Made by a program: the position numbers and the translations under genes | Assembly (NCBI GenBank): GCA_903929485.1 | Contig: CAIYUY010000177.1 | Location: 1-33,608, forward strand | From: an uncultured Desulfuromonadales bacterium | GTDB lineage: Bacteria > Desulfobacterota > Desulfuromonadia > Geobacterales > CAIOGM01 | Direction: 5' to 3' | Length of the DNA: 33,608 nt | Notes under the pieces: model-generated | Seen by the model: only the letters and a program-made list of their open reading frames with translations | Told to the model about the DNA's origin: nothing | Database searches by the model: none | Shown: one piece after another, positions 7,679 to 14,838 of the stretch | How the letters are laid out: the number at the start of each line of letters is the position of its first letter | Position numbering within the stretch: position 1 is the first letter of the stretch

Positions 7679-8029
7679 TCACCTCTTGGCGCTATGGTGT
7701 AGTTCTTCGGCTATCTTGAGCCGTGACCTGATGAGTTCAATGTCTTTGGCTGGGGTCGCTATTCCGCGCTTCGATTTCTTTTGGAAAACGTGGAGCACGT
7801 ACAGGGAGTCAGCAAATCGCACTGTATAGACCGCCCGAAAGGTATCGCCATCCTGATCTTCCACCACTTCCAGAACCCCAGCGCCGTGAAAGCCGCTCAA
7901 CGGTTTGGCGTCCGTATGCTTTCCCCCGCACTGGGCCAGATAGATGGCAAAACCGAAACAGCGCCGTACCTCCTCCGGGAGTTCGCAGAGGTCCCGGTAA
8001 CTACTCCCTATCCAGTCAACTCTTTTCAT
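7679..8029 (-). CDS. HigB-like toxin, phage Gp49-like/RelE superfamily
   Basis: A 116-residue protein matching the Gp49-like (HigB) family: MKRVDWIGSSYRDLCELPEEVRR, then AIYLAQCGGKHTDAKPLSGF, GAGVLEVVEDQDGDTFRAVYTVRF and the core strand LYVLHVFQKKSKRGIATP. These are the conserved blocks of ribosome-dependent mRNA interferases (E-D-x-DG-T-R-x-Y and F-x-KKS). Length and motifs look complete. GAGGTT lies just before the start. It is followed 5 bases later by the HigA-like antitoxin, and the pair is bracketed by palindromic repeat copies 2 and 3. By family it should cleave translated mRNA when the antitoxin is degraded. Confidence 0.88.
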   Translation of the reverse strand: MKRVDWIGSSYRDLCELPEEVRRCFGFAIYLAQCGGKHTDAKPLSGFHGAGVLEVVEDQDGDTFRAVYTVRFADSLYVLHVFQKKSKRGIATPAKDIELIRSRLKIAEELHHSAKR

Positions 8030-8044
8030 TCTAACCTCATGCAG

Positions 8045-8072
8045 ATTATGCTAGAAATAGCCTACGAGTCAA
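8045..8072 (-). promoter_or_regulatory. Candidate sigma-70 promoter for the higBA-like operon
   Basis: On the minus strand TTGACT (8072-8067) and CATAAT (8050-8045) are separated by 16 bases, each five of six to consensus. The predicted start falls about ten bases before the toxin ATG, which leaves a very short leader containing GAGGTT. That tightness is the main doubt. Confidence 0.4.
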
Positions 8073-8136
8073 GATGATTTAAGCCGCTTTTCCTTTCCTC
8101 GCCGAAGGGGCCATGGAGTCAATAATTGAAAAAATT

Positions 8137-8448
8137 TTAATTTCCATAGTTTCCGCACCCTTGATCAACTTCTCACGCCCGGCCCGATAGCGCCATCCCA
8201 TGGGGCTAAAAACAGCCCATTTTGCAAAACTTCTGCATGCTGAAGTTTTGCTCCAACCTGCAGGAATAGAAAGAAACAGCTTCGCTCATGAGTCGAAAAA
8301 CAGGAATTTTCATTTCGAAAAGTCAGCGATATGGCGGCATACCGTCAACTCAAAACCACCCAATCTCGCTCTGTTGTCGGTGTGGTTCGTCCAAGATGAG
8401 CACCTTCCCCCTGGGTCTGCTCTTTACCGGTCCACTGTATCGGTATCA
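8137..8448 (+). repeat. Interspersed palindromic repeat, copy 3 (long form)
   Basis: The longest copy. Its upstream part (TAATTTCCATA, CACCCTTG, CCCGATAGCGC) matches copy 1. The palindrome at 8225-8250 has one mismatch. The GAAACAGCTTCGCTCATGAG and ATTTTCATTTCGAAAAG blocks match both copies, and the tail to 8448 matches copy 2. It lies upstream of the higBA-like pair, so that pair sits between two direct copies about 1.1 kb apart. Confidence 0.8.
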
Positions 8449-8527
8449 ATTCGTTGAGAACGGGTTCTTCCCGGGCTCCTCACATCGGTTTTGAAATCGG
8501 CCGGCGCCGGCTGGCGTGTAACGGGGA

Positions 8528-8690
8528 TCATTTGAGCCAACCTTTCTTCTTACAAATTGCCCGCCAGCGGAACAGAAACGAATCCTTGGGGTTCAGTATC
8601 GTGAGGGTTGTCTTGCCGAGCAGATTTTCGTCAATGATTGTTTTGGAGTAATCCCGGAGGGTTGCGTCGGGAGATGATGCGTGAGAACCA
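8528..8690 (-). pseudogene. Possible 3' gene fragment of unknown family
   Basis: A minus-strand frame of about 50 codons reads TLRDYSKTIIDENLLGKTT, TILNPKDSFLFRWRAICKKK and ends GWLK-stop at 8528. Its amino-acid make-up looks like a real protein C-terminus, but there is no start codon or Shine-Dalgarno and it opens after a stop. I do not recognise the family. It may be the remnant of a larger gene lost by deletion. Confidence 0.3.
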
Positions 8691-8900
8691 GGCTAAACTC
8701 GTGAAGCATCATCGTTCTGCCGGTATGGATGCTGAACTTGCCGAAACGGAATCCCAGGGAACGAAGCGTATTCTCGCGAGTAGATGTCAATGGAGGCAAG
8801 AGCATACCTTGAATTGGATTGTTGAGAAAATAAGCTGATTCTATTAGTAATTTTTATCATATCTCGGTGTGACAATCCATGAGAAACCTGATTTTTATGG

Positions 8901-9275
8901 TTGCGAAACCGCTACCTGGTTGAAACAGTTCTGTTGGCAACCAGGCTTGTGAATCGGCAAAATCTCGGAGTCCCCCGGATCTTTCGTGCACTGCTGGAAG
9001 AGGGGAAAGAACCGCCAACTTTCGATGAGATTGGTCAGACGGTACGGGTGACTTTTCCGGGGCAGAAGGTTGATAATGCGTTCAGGGCGTTGATTAATAC
9101 CCTGGTCCGTATCCTTTCTCTGCTCAAAGATCGTCCGCTCCGGAACGCCGATATCAGGAACTTTACTGATTTGGGACGTCAACAAGCATATCGTATTATG
9201 AAAGAACTGGAAAATGACGGACTTATTTGCCAGGCTGGACATGGGCAAAGCGCCTGTTGGCATATGAAGCATTAA
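8901..9275 (+). pseudogene. 3' remnant of an AlbA_2/RecG-like ATP-binding regulator
   Basis: The 124 codons read RNRYLVETVLLATRLVNRQN, then LGVPRIFRALLEEGKEPPTF and VRVTFPGQ. That is the hallmark C-terminal part of Schlafen/AlbA_2-domain proteins with a GHKL-like ATP-binding C-terminal domain, and a winged-helix tail follows (LGRQQAYRIMKELENDGLI). The whole N-terminal AlbA_2 domain is missing: full-length relatives usually exceed 400 residues, and only a TTG at 8901 could start translation. No Shine-Dalgarno is visible. I read it as a 5'-truncated remnant, although the winged-helix tail might still fold. Confidence 0.6.
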
Positions 9276-9280
9276 TCGAA

Positions 9281-9320
9281 CAAACAATGATGCAAAGGCT
9301 CTGGTTTGCATCATTGTTTG
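9281..9320. repeat. Perfect 16-bp inverted repeat after the AlbA_2-like remnant
   Basis: CAAACAATGATGCAAA (9281-9296) and its exact complement (9305-9320) flank an 8-base loop. TTTGCATCATTG is then repeated directly. There is no T-run, so it is not a typical terminator. It could be an operator or a small repeat element. Confidence 0.6.
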
Positions 9321-9414
9321 CATCATTGTCGCATACCCGTCAATTATCGAATGAATTGACCGACAATTGACGGAATTGAAATCCTATGTGTCAATTAACC
9401 CTTGATAACGCTTG

Positions 9415-9687
9415 TTATGGTTTCGTCACCAATCCCGTCAGAGTCTTTACCATATCGGCGTTCTGCTGGTTCACACGGGCAAGTTCGGCGTTGAGATCTG
9501 CCGCTCTTTTTTCGAGTTCGACAGTGCGGGCCTTGGCCGTCGCAACTCGCTCTGTTAATTCCACCACTTTCGTACGCAGAATGCCTGCTTCATTCCCGGA
9601 TGCTTGAGTCGCCGCTTCCAGGATGTCCGCTTTCCCCTGTTGTAACAGTTCCAATTTTGCTTTCCATGGGTAGGATAGTTGCTTCAC
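9415..9687 (-). CDS. Small coiled-coil protein of unknown function, possibly 5'-truncated
   Basis: A 90-residue reading from a GTG at 9687. Residues about 37-85 are a heptad-rich coiled coil (LRTKVVELTERVATAKARTVELEKRAADLNAELARV, in part VVELTERVATAKA and LEKRAADLNAELA). The frame stays open and protein-like upstream to a TAG near 9759 (FLEALRKELLAAIQANNRVK). The true start may therefore be farther upstream at a non-ATG codon, or the N-terminus has been lost. No convincing Shine-Dalgarno supports the GTG. There are no membrane segments. It lies between a decayed remnant and a pRiA4b ORF-3-like gene on the same strand. I cannot assign a function. Confidence 0.5.
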   Translation of the reverse strand: MKQLSYPWKAKLELLQQGKADILEAATQASGNEAGILRTKVVELTERVATAKARTVELEKRAADLNAELARVNQQNADMVKTLTGLVTKP

Positions 9688-9785
9688 CTTAACCCGGTTG
9701 TTTGCCTGTATGGCCGCCAGCAGTTCCTTGCGCAGCGCCTCCAGAAATGTGGAAAACTACTTCTCAACGCAGAGAGGCTAAGCGC

Positions 9786-10412
9786 CTATCCCTGACTGAA
9801 TGCGATCTCGAACCGCTCCCGAGGGTTTTCGAACAGAACTCTGTTCGGATTGAACGCTTCCGGGTCAAACGGCCCTCCCTTCATGGAATCAGCCCACTCC
9901 TTCATCTCTTCATATTCCGCATTTCCGGGGTCAGATAAAACTTCCAACAGATTTTCATACCCCCAGGGACCGCCACAATCTTCCGGAGGGCTGTTTCTTT
10001 TTCCTCCGATACAACGCGGATATGTTACCCCCTCCTCGGCGGGGAGAACTTTTTCCAGCTTTATCGTATGTTGCCAGTCGTCCCCGAAATCGTAGACGTA
10101 CAAAAAGGACGGTTCCGTGATGCTGAGAAACTTGGAGAGTTTATGTTTCCATCCGGGGAGAACTTTATGGTCCTCCATGAAATCGGCCATCATGTCGTCA
10201 TCGGTGGGAATACCGACAAATACCTTTGTGCCGTTCAGATCTTTGATCTGGAATTCGTGCAGGTGATAATCCTGCCATCCCATGACGTCCTGAATGGCGA
10301 CATGCAGATCCCAGAAGGTATAACTGCTGGGGACCTGTATCTTGCGCCAGATAGGGGGTTTGGTCTCTTTAAGGGTGATTTTGAATTGATAGAGCTGCTT
10401 CTTGGGGACCAT
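9786..10412 (-). CDS. Plasmid pRiA4b ORF-3-like protein
   Basis: A 208-residue protein with the hallmark pattern of the pRiA4b ORF-3 family: YQFKITLKETKPPIWRKIQV near the N-terminus, TFWDLHVAIQDVMGWQDYHLHEF, then YVYDFGDDWQHTIKLEKVLP and YPRCIGGKRNSPPEDCGGPW with GYENLLEVL. It is full length for the family. The biochemical role is not established; members occur on plasmids, in IS-associated regions and in chromosomal islands. The start at 10412 gives MVPKKQLYQF and is preceded by an AGGTGACC-type Shine-Dalgarno on the minus strand. It stands alone, with about 300 bases to the next gene upstream (divergent). Confidence 0.9.
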   Translation of the reverse strand: MVPKKQLYQFKITLKETKPPIWRKIQVPSSYTFWDLHVAIQDVMGWQDYHLHEFQIKDLNGTKVFVGIPTDDDMMADFMEDHKVLPGWKHKLSKFLSITEPSFLYVYDFGDDWQHTIKLEKVLPAEEGVTYPRCIGGKRNSPPEDCGGPWGYENLLEVLSDPGNAEYEEMKEWADSMKGGPFDPEAFNPNRVLFENPRERFEIAFSQG

Positions 10413-10661
10413 GGGTCACCTCGTAAAGGATGGATAACTCTTTCTTCTTTATGGTTTGGGGCAATTCCTGGAATAGTATACAAAACCTGATCCACTGTCC
10501 ACCCGCTTTTCGGCGGCATGGTGGGGTGAATTGATGGACCCCTCAAAAATATCTCTTCTTTTTTTCAATATTCCCGTGTATAAGTAATGAGTTAAACTAC
10601 AGGTTGCTCCGGTTGCACTGAACCTTTCGTAACTTTTCCCGTAAACGAGGGACAAAAGTTC

Positions 10662-10688
10662 TCAAGTTTACCCTGTATCTGTCGATAC
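10662..10688 (+). promoter_or_regulatory. Sigma-28 (FliA)-type promoter
   Basis: TCAAGTTT (10662-10669), exactly 11 bases, then GTCGATAC (10681-10688). The sigma-28 consensus is TAAAGTTT-N11-GCCGATAA, with TCAAG common in other proteobacteria. Spacing is ideal and 12 of 16 positions agree with the main consensus. It ends 21 bases before the ATG at 10710. The rest of 10413-10661 shows nothing I can name. Confidence 0.6.
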
Positions 10689-10709
10689 CTCTTCCATAAG
10701 GGGAATTTT

Positions 10710-10973
10710 ATGTCGTCAGGCATCACCGCTATCTCGTCACGAGCTCTTGCCGCGTATAATCAGGTGGCGAATGTCAACCCGTCCACCCCCGTCGCTTCCG
10801 GAAGCAGCATGCCGGAAAACAAAGGTCCGGGGATGCCGAGGCTTTCGGATACGGTGGAGTTATCGGACAGGGCGTATGATCTGCTCCTGACCCCCGGTAA
10901 CTACAGGCCCAATGTAAAGGCTGCTCCCCTGGAGGCGCAAATGACTAAAACTATTTTAAATTTAAGCGTTTGA
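10710..10973 (+). CDS. Small hypothetical protein, likely flagellar or motility regulon
   Basis: An 87-residue protein with start ATG at 10710 after AAGGGGA. The N-terminus is small and polar (SSGITAISSRALAAYNQVAN), the middle is proline/serine-rich and disordered, and a conserved-looking segment LSDTVELSDRAYDLLLTPG lies at about 45-65. The V-x-LSDRA-x-x-L pattern recalls segments of FlgM and some flagellar-associated proteins, but the protein is not recognisably FlgM. There is no signal peptide or membrane segment. The sigma-28-type promoter 21 bases upstream is the stronger evidence for expression with late flagellar genes. No other flagellar gene lies in the window. Confidence 0.65.
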   Translation: MSSGITAISSRALAAYNQVANVNPSTPVASGSSMPENKGPGMPRLSDTVELSDRAYDLLLTPGNYRPNVKAAPLEAQMTKTILNLSV

Positions 10974-11033
10974 TGTCGAGTGTACTCCTGCCGCCCCTAC
11001 CTCGCGTTGCAATCTCCCTAAAGGTGTCCTCGA

Positions 11034-11756
11034 ATGAATAAATTTTTTGGCCTCACCGTAGCCTCTCTTGGTCTGTTTTCTTTTGTTGGCGTCGTCTGCG
11101 CCACGGATTTACTCTCAGCCCATGCGCCTGCCGTTACTCCCGGACCTGTTTCACCCCAGGCGACGATTCGTGCTCCGCTTACCGCCCCTCTTCCCGCACG
11201 GAACCTTCCCCCGGTGAGTTCTCCGGCGCCCGGCACGGTTCTTCCCGCGGTGAGCGCGCCTCTTGCGCCTGTTCTCCCTGACGTGAAGAAAGAAGCACCC
11301 AAGCATGTCAAGAGTAAAGCTAAAATCAGGAAGAAGGCAAAGGTCCATGAGCTGAAAAAAAAGGTGAAATCCGGCAAAGGTTCCAAGGGCGCTCAATCAA
11401 GGAAGACGCAAAAGAGCAAGAAGTCACCCAAGGTAAAAAAAGCAGACAAGCAGAAAGAGGTCAAGAAAGCGCATAACGTCGATAAAAAAAAGAAGGTCGG
11501 AGCGTCGGCAACAGCAGGTAAGACCAAAAAAACCGGTAAAGCCAGGAACGTCGCCAAGAGCAATAAAATCGGGAAAGCAGGCAAGGGGAAGAAAGTCGCC
11601 AAGGGAGCCAAAGTCAAGACGGCCGGCAAAGTCAAGAAGATACATAAAACCGCCAACGTCGTGAAAGTGGATAAAGCCAAACAACCCAAAGAACAACCCG
11701 AGGCGAAAAACGAGCCTGCTCCGTCCCCCCCTTCCGCCACTTCCGTGGGCAATTAG
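11034..11756 (+). CDS. Secreted lysine-rich histone-H1-like protein
   Basis: A 240-residue protein preceded by AAAGGTG. Residues 1-23 form a signal peptide (LTVASLGLFSFVGVVCATD). Residues 30-85 are proline/alanine-rich, and residues 86-225 consist of short degenerate lysine/alanine repeats (KKAKVHELKKKVK, KAGKGKKVAKGAKV) like the C-terminal tail of histone H1 or Hc1-type proteins. A short acidic/proline tail closes it. Without the signal peptide one would call it a nucleoid protein; with it, export to the periplasm or beyond is expected, where such a tail could bind anionic polymers such as LPS, heme-stack linkers or extracellular DNA. That role is inference. A strong terminator follows 24 bases after the stop. 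Confidence 0.7.
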   Translation: MNKFFGLTVASLGLFSFVGVVCATDLLSAHAPAVTPGPVSPQATIRAPLTAPLPARNLPPVSSPAPGTVLPAVSAPLAPVLPDVKKEAPKHVKSKAKIRKKAKVHELKKKVKSGKGSKGAQSRKTQKSKKSPKVKKADKQKEVKKAHNVDKKKKVGASATAGKTKKTGKARNVAKSNKIGKAGKGKKVAKGAKVKTAGKVKKIHKTANVVKVDKAKQPKEQPEAKNEPAPSPPSATSVGN

Positions 11757-11779
11757 CTCTAAAACCTGTCGGTCAACGA

Positions 11780-11812
11780 GAAAAGCCGCATTCGCAAGAG
11801 TGCGGCTTTTCC
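11780..11812 (+). terminator. Rho-independent terminator after the lysine-rich protein gene
   Basis: An 11-bp stem GAAAAGCCGCA/TGCGGCTTTTC with a 10-base loop (11791-11800) and T-rich 3' arm. It is nearly symmetrical and could stop transcription from both strands. Confidence 0.8.
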
Positions 11813-12155
11813 TTGTCCGCGTCGCCGTATTCCCTTGTTTGTCCTCCACGAAAACGTATTTGCCGCGAACGGCATGGACGGACGCATAAGGAGATCGTCG
11901 TGCCCTGCCGTTCCACCACGGAAGTTGATAAACCTACCGTTTTCGGTACGTTATCCCTATGCCGCGTGGGAACGCAATGATAGATAACTACCTGAAATCG
12001 TGTTGAAATTAGCGAAAAACTTGACGATTGAGCGCTCTGCTTGCTGCTGCTGTGGATAAAGCTGTTGAAAACTTCCGGATAAGCTGTTTAAGTCGTTAGC
12101 GGGTGGTTCTTGATAGTTGTTTGCCCTGTGTCCGGGCATTGGGCTCGTGGGATGG
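11813..12155. other. Intergenic stretch, no gene seen
   Basis: It lies between two terminators. Short frames on both strands show no domain, signal or Shine-Dalgarno. No repeat of the families seen elsewhere in the window is present. Confidence 0.6.
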
Positions 12156-12190
12156 AATAAAAAAGAGGCGCGAAAGATTCGCGCCTCTTT
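12156..12190 (-). terminator. Rho-independent terminator of the lipoprotein operon
   Basis: A perfect 13-bp stem (12162-12174 with 12178-12190) with a 3-base loop. On the minus strand it is followed by a T-run complementary to the A at 12159-12164. It lies 28 bases after the stop of the DUF799-like gene. Confidence 0.85.
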
Positions 12191-12217
12191 GGGCAAGGAT
12201 GGTTGCTTTTACTGGTC

Positions 12218-12868
12218 TCACTGCTGTTGTTCGGTCACATAGGGACCCAACGGAATTCCCCTTCCGGGATACTGCGTTAATGCCTGGCTGTTGGCTTGTC
12301 GCGCCAGCGGGATGTAATTGGGCGCGGCCTTGGTCACCGCCGCCTGGACCGCCATGACCACCAGGCTGGCAAGAGGGTTTCCTCCCCCTCCGCTATTGGG
12401 CTGGTAGACCATCGTCTCCCGGTTCTCCCAGATGACGTCTCCCGTCTTGCCGTCCCGTATCTGGTAATGGAGTCCCACCGTCACCTTGGTGGAGAGAACC
12501 TGGTATTGGGCGTCCCACCGCTCGATGCTGATATACAGTACGGAATCGGCGCCGAAAAGGCTTGCCAGTTTCTGGGTCGGCGCGGCATGGACCATGGACG
12601 AGTCCGACAGGCCGTCATCTTCAAGCACCCGTTTCACGAGATTGATGGGGAAGACATAATAGCCCCGTTCCGCCAGGGGGATGGTGATGGTGGCCAGCAT
12701 ATAGTCGGCGGCGGTGACATCCACGCTTTTATTCACCACCGGGACGATGAGTATTGAGCGGGGCGCCGCGGCCAGGAACTTCTCCTGCTTGCTCAGTTCC
12801 TGGTGGATACAGCCGGTCAGTGACAGTGCTGCCACGAAGAGTACGATTTTCCGGGATATCCGGTTCAT
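12218..12868 (-). CDS. DUF799/GNA1162-family outer-membrane lipoprotein
   Basis: A 216-residue lipoprotein: signal IVLFVAALSLTGC (Cys20), then the GNA1162/DUF799 pattern PRSILIVPVVNKSVDVTAADYML, ITIPLAERGYYVFPINLVKRVLED, a SLFGADSVLYISIERWDAQY block and IWENRETMVYQ. The fold resembles other TolB/ABC-like N-terminal domains in lipoproteins. Members are found with CsgG and DUF4810 proteins, exactly as here, and may form an envelope assembly whose substrate is unknown. The start overlaps the stop of the DUF4810 gene by 4 bases (translational coupling). It is the last gene of the operon and is followed by a strong terminator. Confidence 0.88.
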   Translation of the reverse strand: MNRISRKIVLFVAALSLTGCIHQELSKQEKFLAAAPRSILIVPVVNKSVDVTAADYMLATITIPLAERGYYVFPINLVKRVLEDDGLSDSSMVHAAPTQKLASLFGADSVLYISIERWDAQYQVLSTKVTVGLHYQIRDGKTGDVIWENRETMVYQPNSGGGGNPLASLVVMAVQAAVTKAAPNYIPLARQANSQALTQYPGRGIPLGPYVTEQQQ

Positions 12869-13290
12869 TGTTTCACCTCTACGGGTGCGGCTTCGCTACC
12901 CTTGAGATCGCTATCACCCTGTTTGGTCTGATCCGCCGGTTTTTTCTTCCGGTTCTGGGCTATGGCGGTTACCTTGGTCATGAAGAACTTGGCTTCGGGC
13001 CACTTGTCGGATTCCTTCTTGAAATAGACGATGGCATCGCTGATCTTCCCCTGCTCGTACAGGGCGTAGCCGTATTCGGCATAGATCCCGGGTGGAATTT
13101 TCCCCGATGCGTCCCCTTCGTCCACCACCTCTTTCAATGCCTCTACAAATTTTTCATACTGGGCGGGCTCTTTATAGTGTTCATAGAGCACGTTATCGTA
13201 AGCGTTCCAGGAGTAGCGGGTTTTCGGTCCGCACCCTGTCATGGTCAGTAGGATGATGCAAAATATGAGTTGTTTTAATTCGGCAGTCAT
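12865..13290 (-). CDS. DUF4810-family lipoprotein
   Basis: A 141-residue lipoprotein with signal IFCIILLTMTGC (Cys20) followed by the family signature YSWNAYDNVLYEHYK. A TPR-like helical part comes next (YAEYGYALYEQGKISDAIVYF and KKESDKWPEAKFFM), then a charged, disordered C-terminus. The start at 13290 has an AAGGGA element upstream. It is third in a four-gene operon between the PEGA-like lipoprotein (10-base gap) and the DUF799 protein (4-base overlap). The likely role is an accessory subunit of the CsgG-type outer-membrane complex. Confidence 0.88.
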   Translation of the reverse strand: MTAELKQLIFCIILLTMTGCGPKTRYSWNAYDNVLYEHYKEPAQYEKFVEALKEVVDEGDASGKIPPGIYAEYGYALYEQGKISDAIVYFKKESDKWPEAKFFMTKVTAIAQNRKKKPADQTKQGDSDLKGSEAAPVEVKQ

Positions 13291-13300
13291 GGGCTATCCC

Positions 13301-13597
13301 TTATTTTACTGAGATGGTTTTGAGGGAACTCTCCACAAACACCCGTTGTTCGTAGATCACCGCCCCGTTGAAAATAATCCGCAGGTTGTGACTCCCCGAC
13401 AGGACGTTGAGGATCTTCGGCTCTCCGTTGTATTCGGCAGCCCTCCCCATGTTCAAGCCGTCCACGTAGATGAATGCACCTTCCGGAGCGCCTTTGAAGG
13501 CGAGAGCCGGTCGGTCGTCCACGGTGCTGACCGTTGTTACAGGGAGCGCGCAGGAGGAGAGGATGACAAGTATTAGTCCCATGAACGCATTTTTCAT
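13301..13597 (-). CDS. Small PEGA-like lipoprotein in the CsgG operon
   Basis: A 98-residue protein: signal MGLILVILSSCALP with lipobox LSSC, then a single beta-sandwich of PEGA type (ALAFKGAPEGAFIYVDGLNM and LNVLSGSHNLRIIFNGAVIYEQ). PEGA-like domains are surface or periplasmic binding modules. The start overlaps the stop of the CsgG-family gene (TCAT, 13594-13597) and has GAGGAG eight bases upstream. It is not part of the usual CsgG-DUF4810-DUF799 trio, so it may be a lineage-specific fourth subunit. Confidence 0.75.
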   Translation of the reverse strand: MKNAFMGLILVILSSCALPVTTVSTVDDRPALAFKGAPEGAFIYVDGLNMGRAAEYNGEPKILNVLSGSHNLRIIFNGAVIYEQRVFVESSLKTISVK

Positions 13598-14556
13598 TGT
13601 TTGATCTCCTCTACGAACAGATTGGCGGCGGTGGGATCAACTGTCCCCGTAACGACATCGCAGGCCGACCCTTCATCGTTCTCCGAGTCGCCGAAGAAGG
13701 ATACTACTTTGATGGTGGCCACCTGTTTGGCAGGGAGGCTGATCTCCATTCCGGTCTGTTTGCTCTTGATCATTTGCCCCGGAGCCATGACCCGCAGGGT
13801 GTCGCCGATTTTGAGCCCCTGACGAGCACCACCGCTGATGAACAGCTGAGTACCCTTTGCCTCAAGGATGTCGGTGCGCCATGGGCGCTCAGCCAGGGTG
13901 GAGACCAGCTTGTCTATCACGTCGCTGATGGCGGCGCCGATGGCTCGATCATTCAGGGTCGCGTCATATTCCGCCCGGCTCCCGTATCCCGCTATTTCTC
14001 CGGATTCGGTGTTGGCCTCCCCCGTCCCTGAAGCGGAGAAGAAGGCCTGTCCCGTCTTTATATCCACCAGCCGGATATCGACTTTGGCGCGGGCGGTCTG
14101 CACCTTGGTGGAACTCATGAACCCTGACTTGCCGCCAATGGAGCGGCCGAATTCAGTTACGGAACCGATGATGGCGGTGTCGACCCCCACAAGGGTTCCG
14201 CCGCCGGCGATGGTCTGCTCCTGTTGGACCTTCTTCATGTCAATCCGTTCGAACACCTGGAAATTACCGGATTTTATCAGGCGGCTTGCGAGCATGTCCG
14301 ACGCCTGCTTCCCCAGGCGATCGAAATCCTGGTCGGACATGAGCGCCTTGCCGTAATTTGTTTCATTGGTGAATCTGACGATGGCGACCTTGCGCTTGTA
14401 CCGTTTGGCCACCGGCATCTGGGCTCCTTTCTGCGCCTGGAGCTGCTCCGCCTGGGAAACCGGCGCTTCCGTGGCTTCCATCTTCGGCGCCGTCGTGGCG
14501 CACCCCGATGCCAGGAGGAGCACCAGGATGGGTGGAACGGACAGATACTGTTTCAT
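13594..14556 (-). CDS. CsgG/HfaB-family outer-membrane lipoprotein
   Basis: A 320-residue protein. The start at 14556 (MKQYLSVPPILVLLLASGC) is fixed by a near-perfect AAGGAGG eight bases upstream; the frame is open farther but that part lacks a signal. Lipobox LASGC is followed by the CsgG core: KRKVAIVRFTNETNYGKALM, a LGKQASDMLASRLIKSGNFQVFER block, GVDTAIIGSVTEFGR, VDIRLVDIKTGQAFFSASGTGEA and AIGAAISDVIDKLVSTLAERPW. The C-terminal extra domain (ISGGARQGLKIGDTLRVM) is FlgT-C or SH3-like. CsgG relatives form oligomeric outer-membrane channels or rings. First gene of the operon, with its own promoter. Confidence 0.92.
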   Translation of the reverse strand: MKQYLSVPPILVLLLASGCATTAPKMEATEAPVSQAEQLQAQKGAQMPVAKRYKRKVAIVRFTNETNYGKALMSDQDFDRLGKQASDMLASRLIKSGNFQVFERIDMKKVQQEQTIAGGGTLVGVDTAIIGSVTEFGRSIGGKSGFMSSTKVQTARAKVDIRLVDIKTGQAFFSASGTGEANTESGEIAGYGSRAEYDATLNDRAIGAAISDVIDKLVSTLAERPWRTDILEAKGTQLFISGGARQGLKIGDTLRVMAPGQMIKSKQTGMEISLPAKQVATIKVVSFFGDSENDEGSACDVVTGTVDPTAANLFVEEIKQ

Positions 14557-14644
14557 ACCGACCTCCTTTTTTTGTTGTTGGAAATGTAGCCGAAGGGTGT
14601 TGAGTTTGTACGTCGTCGGTGGCTCTCCCATGACGAATGTATTT

Positions 14645-14674
14645 AGTATACGTTTGATAATGAGCGTGGCGCAA
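14645..14674 (-). promoter_or_regulatory. Candidate sigma-70 promoter of the CsgG lipoprotein operon
   Basis: On the minus strand TTGCGC (14674-14669) and TATACT (14650-14645) are spaced by 18 bases, about 80 bases before the CsgG-family start. The rest of the divergent region (14675-14838) is AT-rich. It contains TTGACA at 14772-14777 on the plus strand, a possible -35 for the biosynthetic cluster, but no good -10 at the right distance. Confidence 0.45.
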
Positions 14675-14838
14675 CTGTTTTAATGTTAAACGTAGTTAAT
14701 TGCTAGCCTTTATTTTAATTATTGCATTTAGTTGCCTGTTAATGTTTCTTGTCCGTCTGCTATCAAATGAATTGACATGACACATTCAAATAATGTAAGT
14801 AATTAGTTTAGTTTACGGATTTTTCGGAACTGACGACC

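Noticed and set aside
6080-8448. Integron attC sites between cassettes
   Set aside because: The copies lack recognisable GTTRRRY/RYYYAAC core sites and no integron integrase is present; the integrase at 3907 is of the P4 type.
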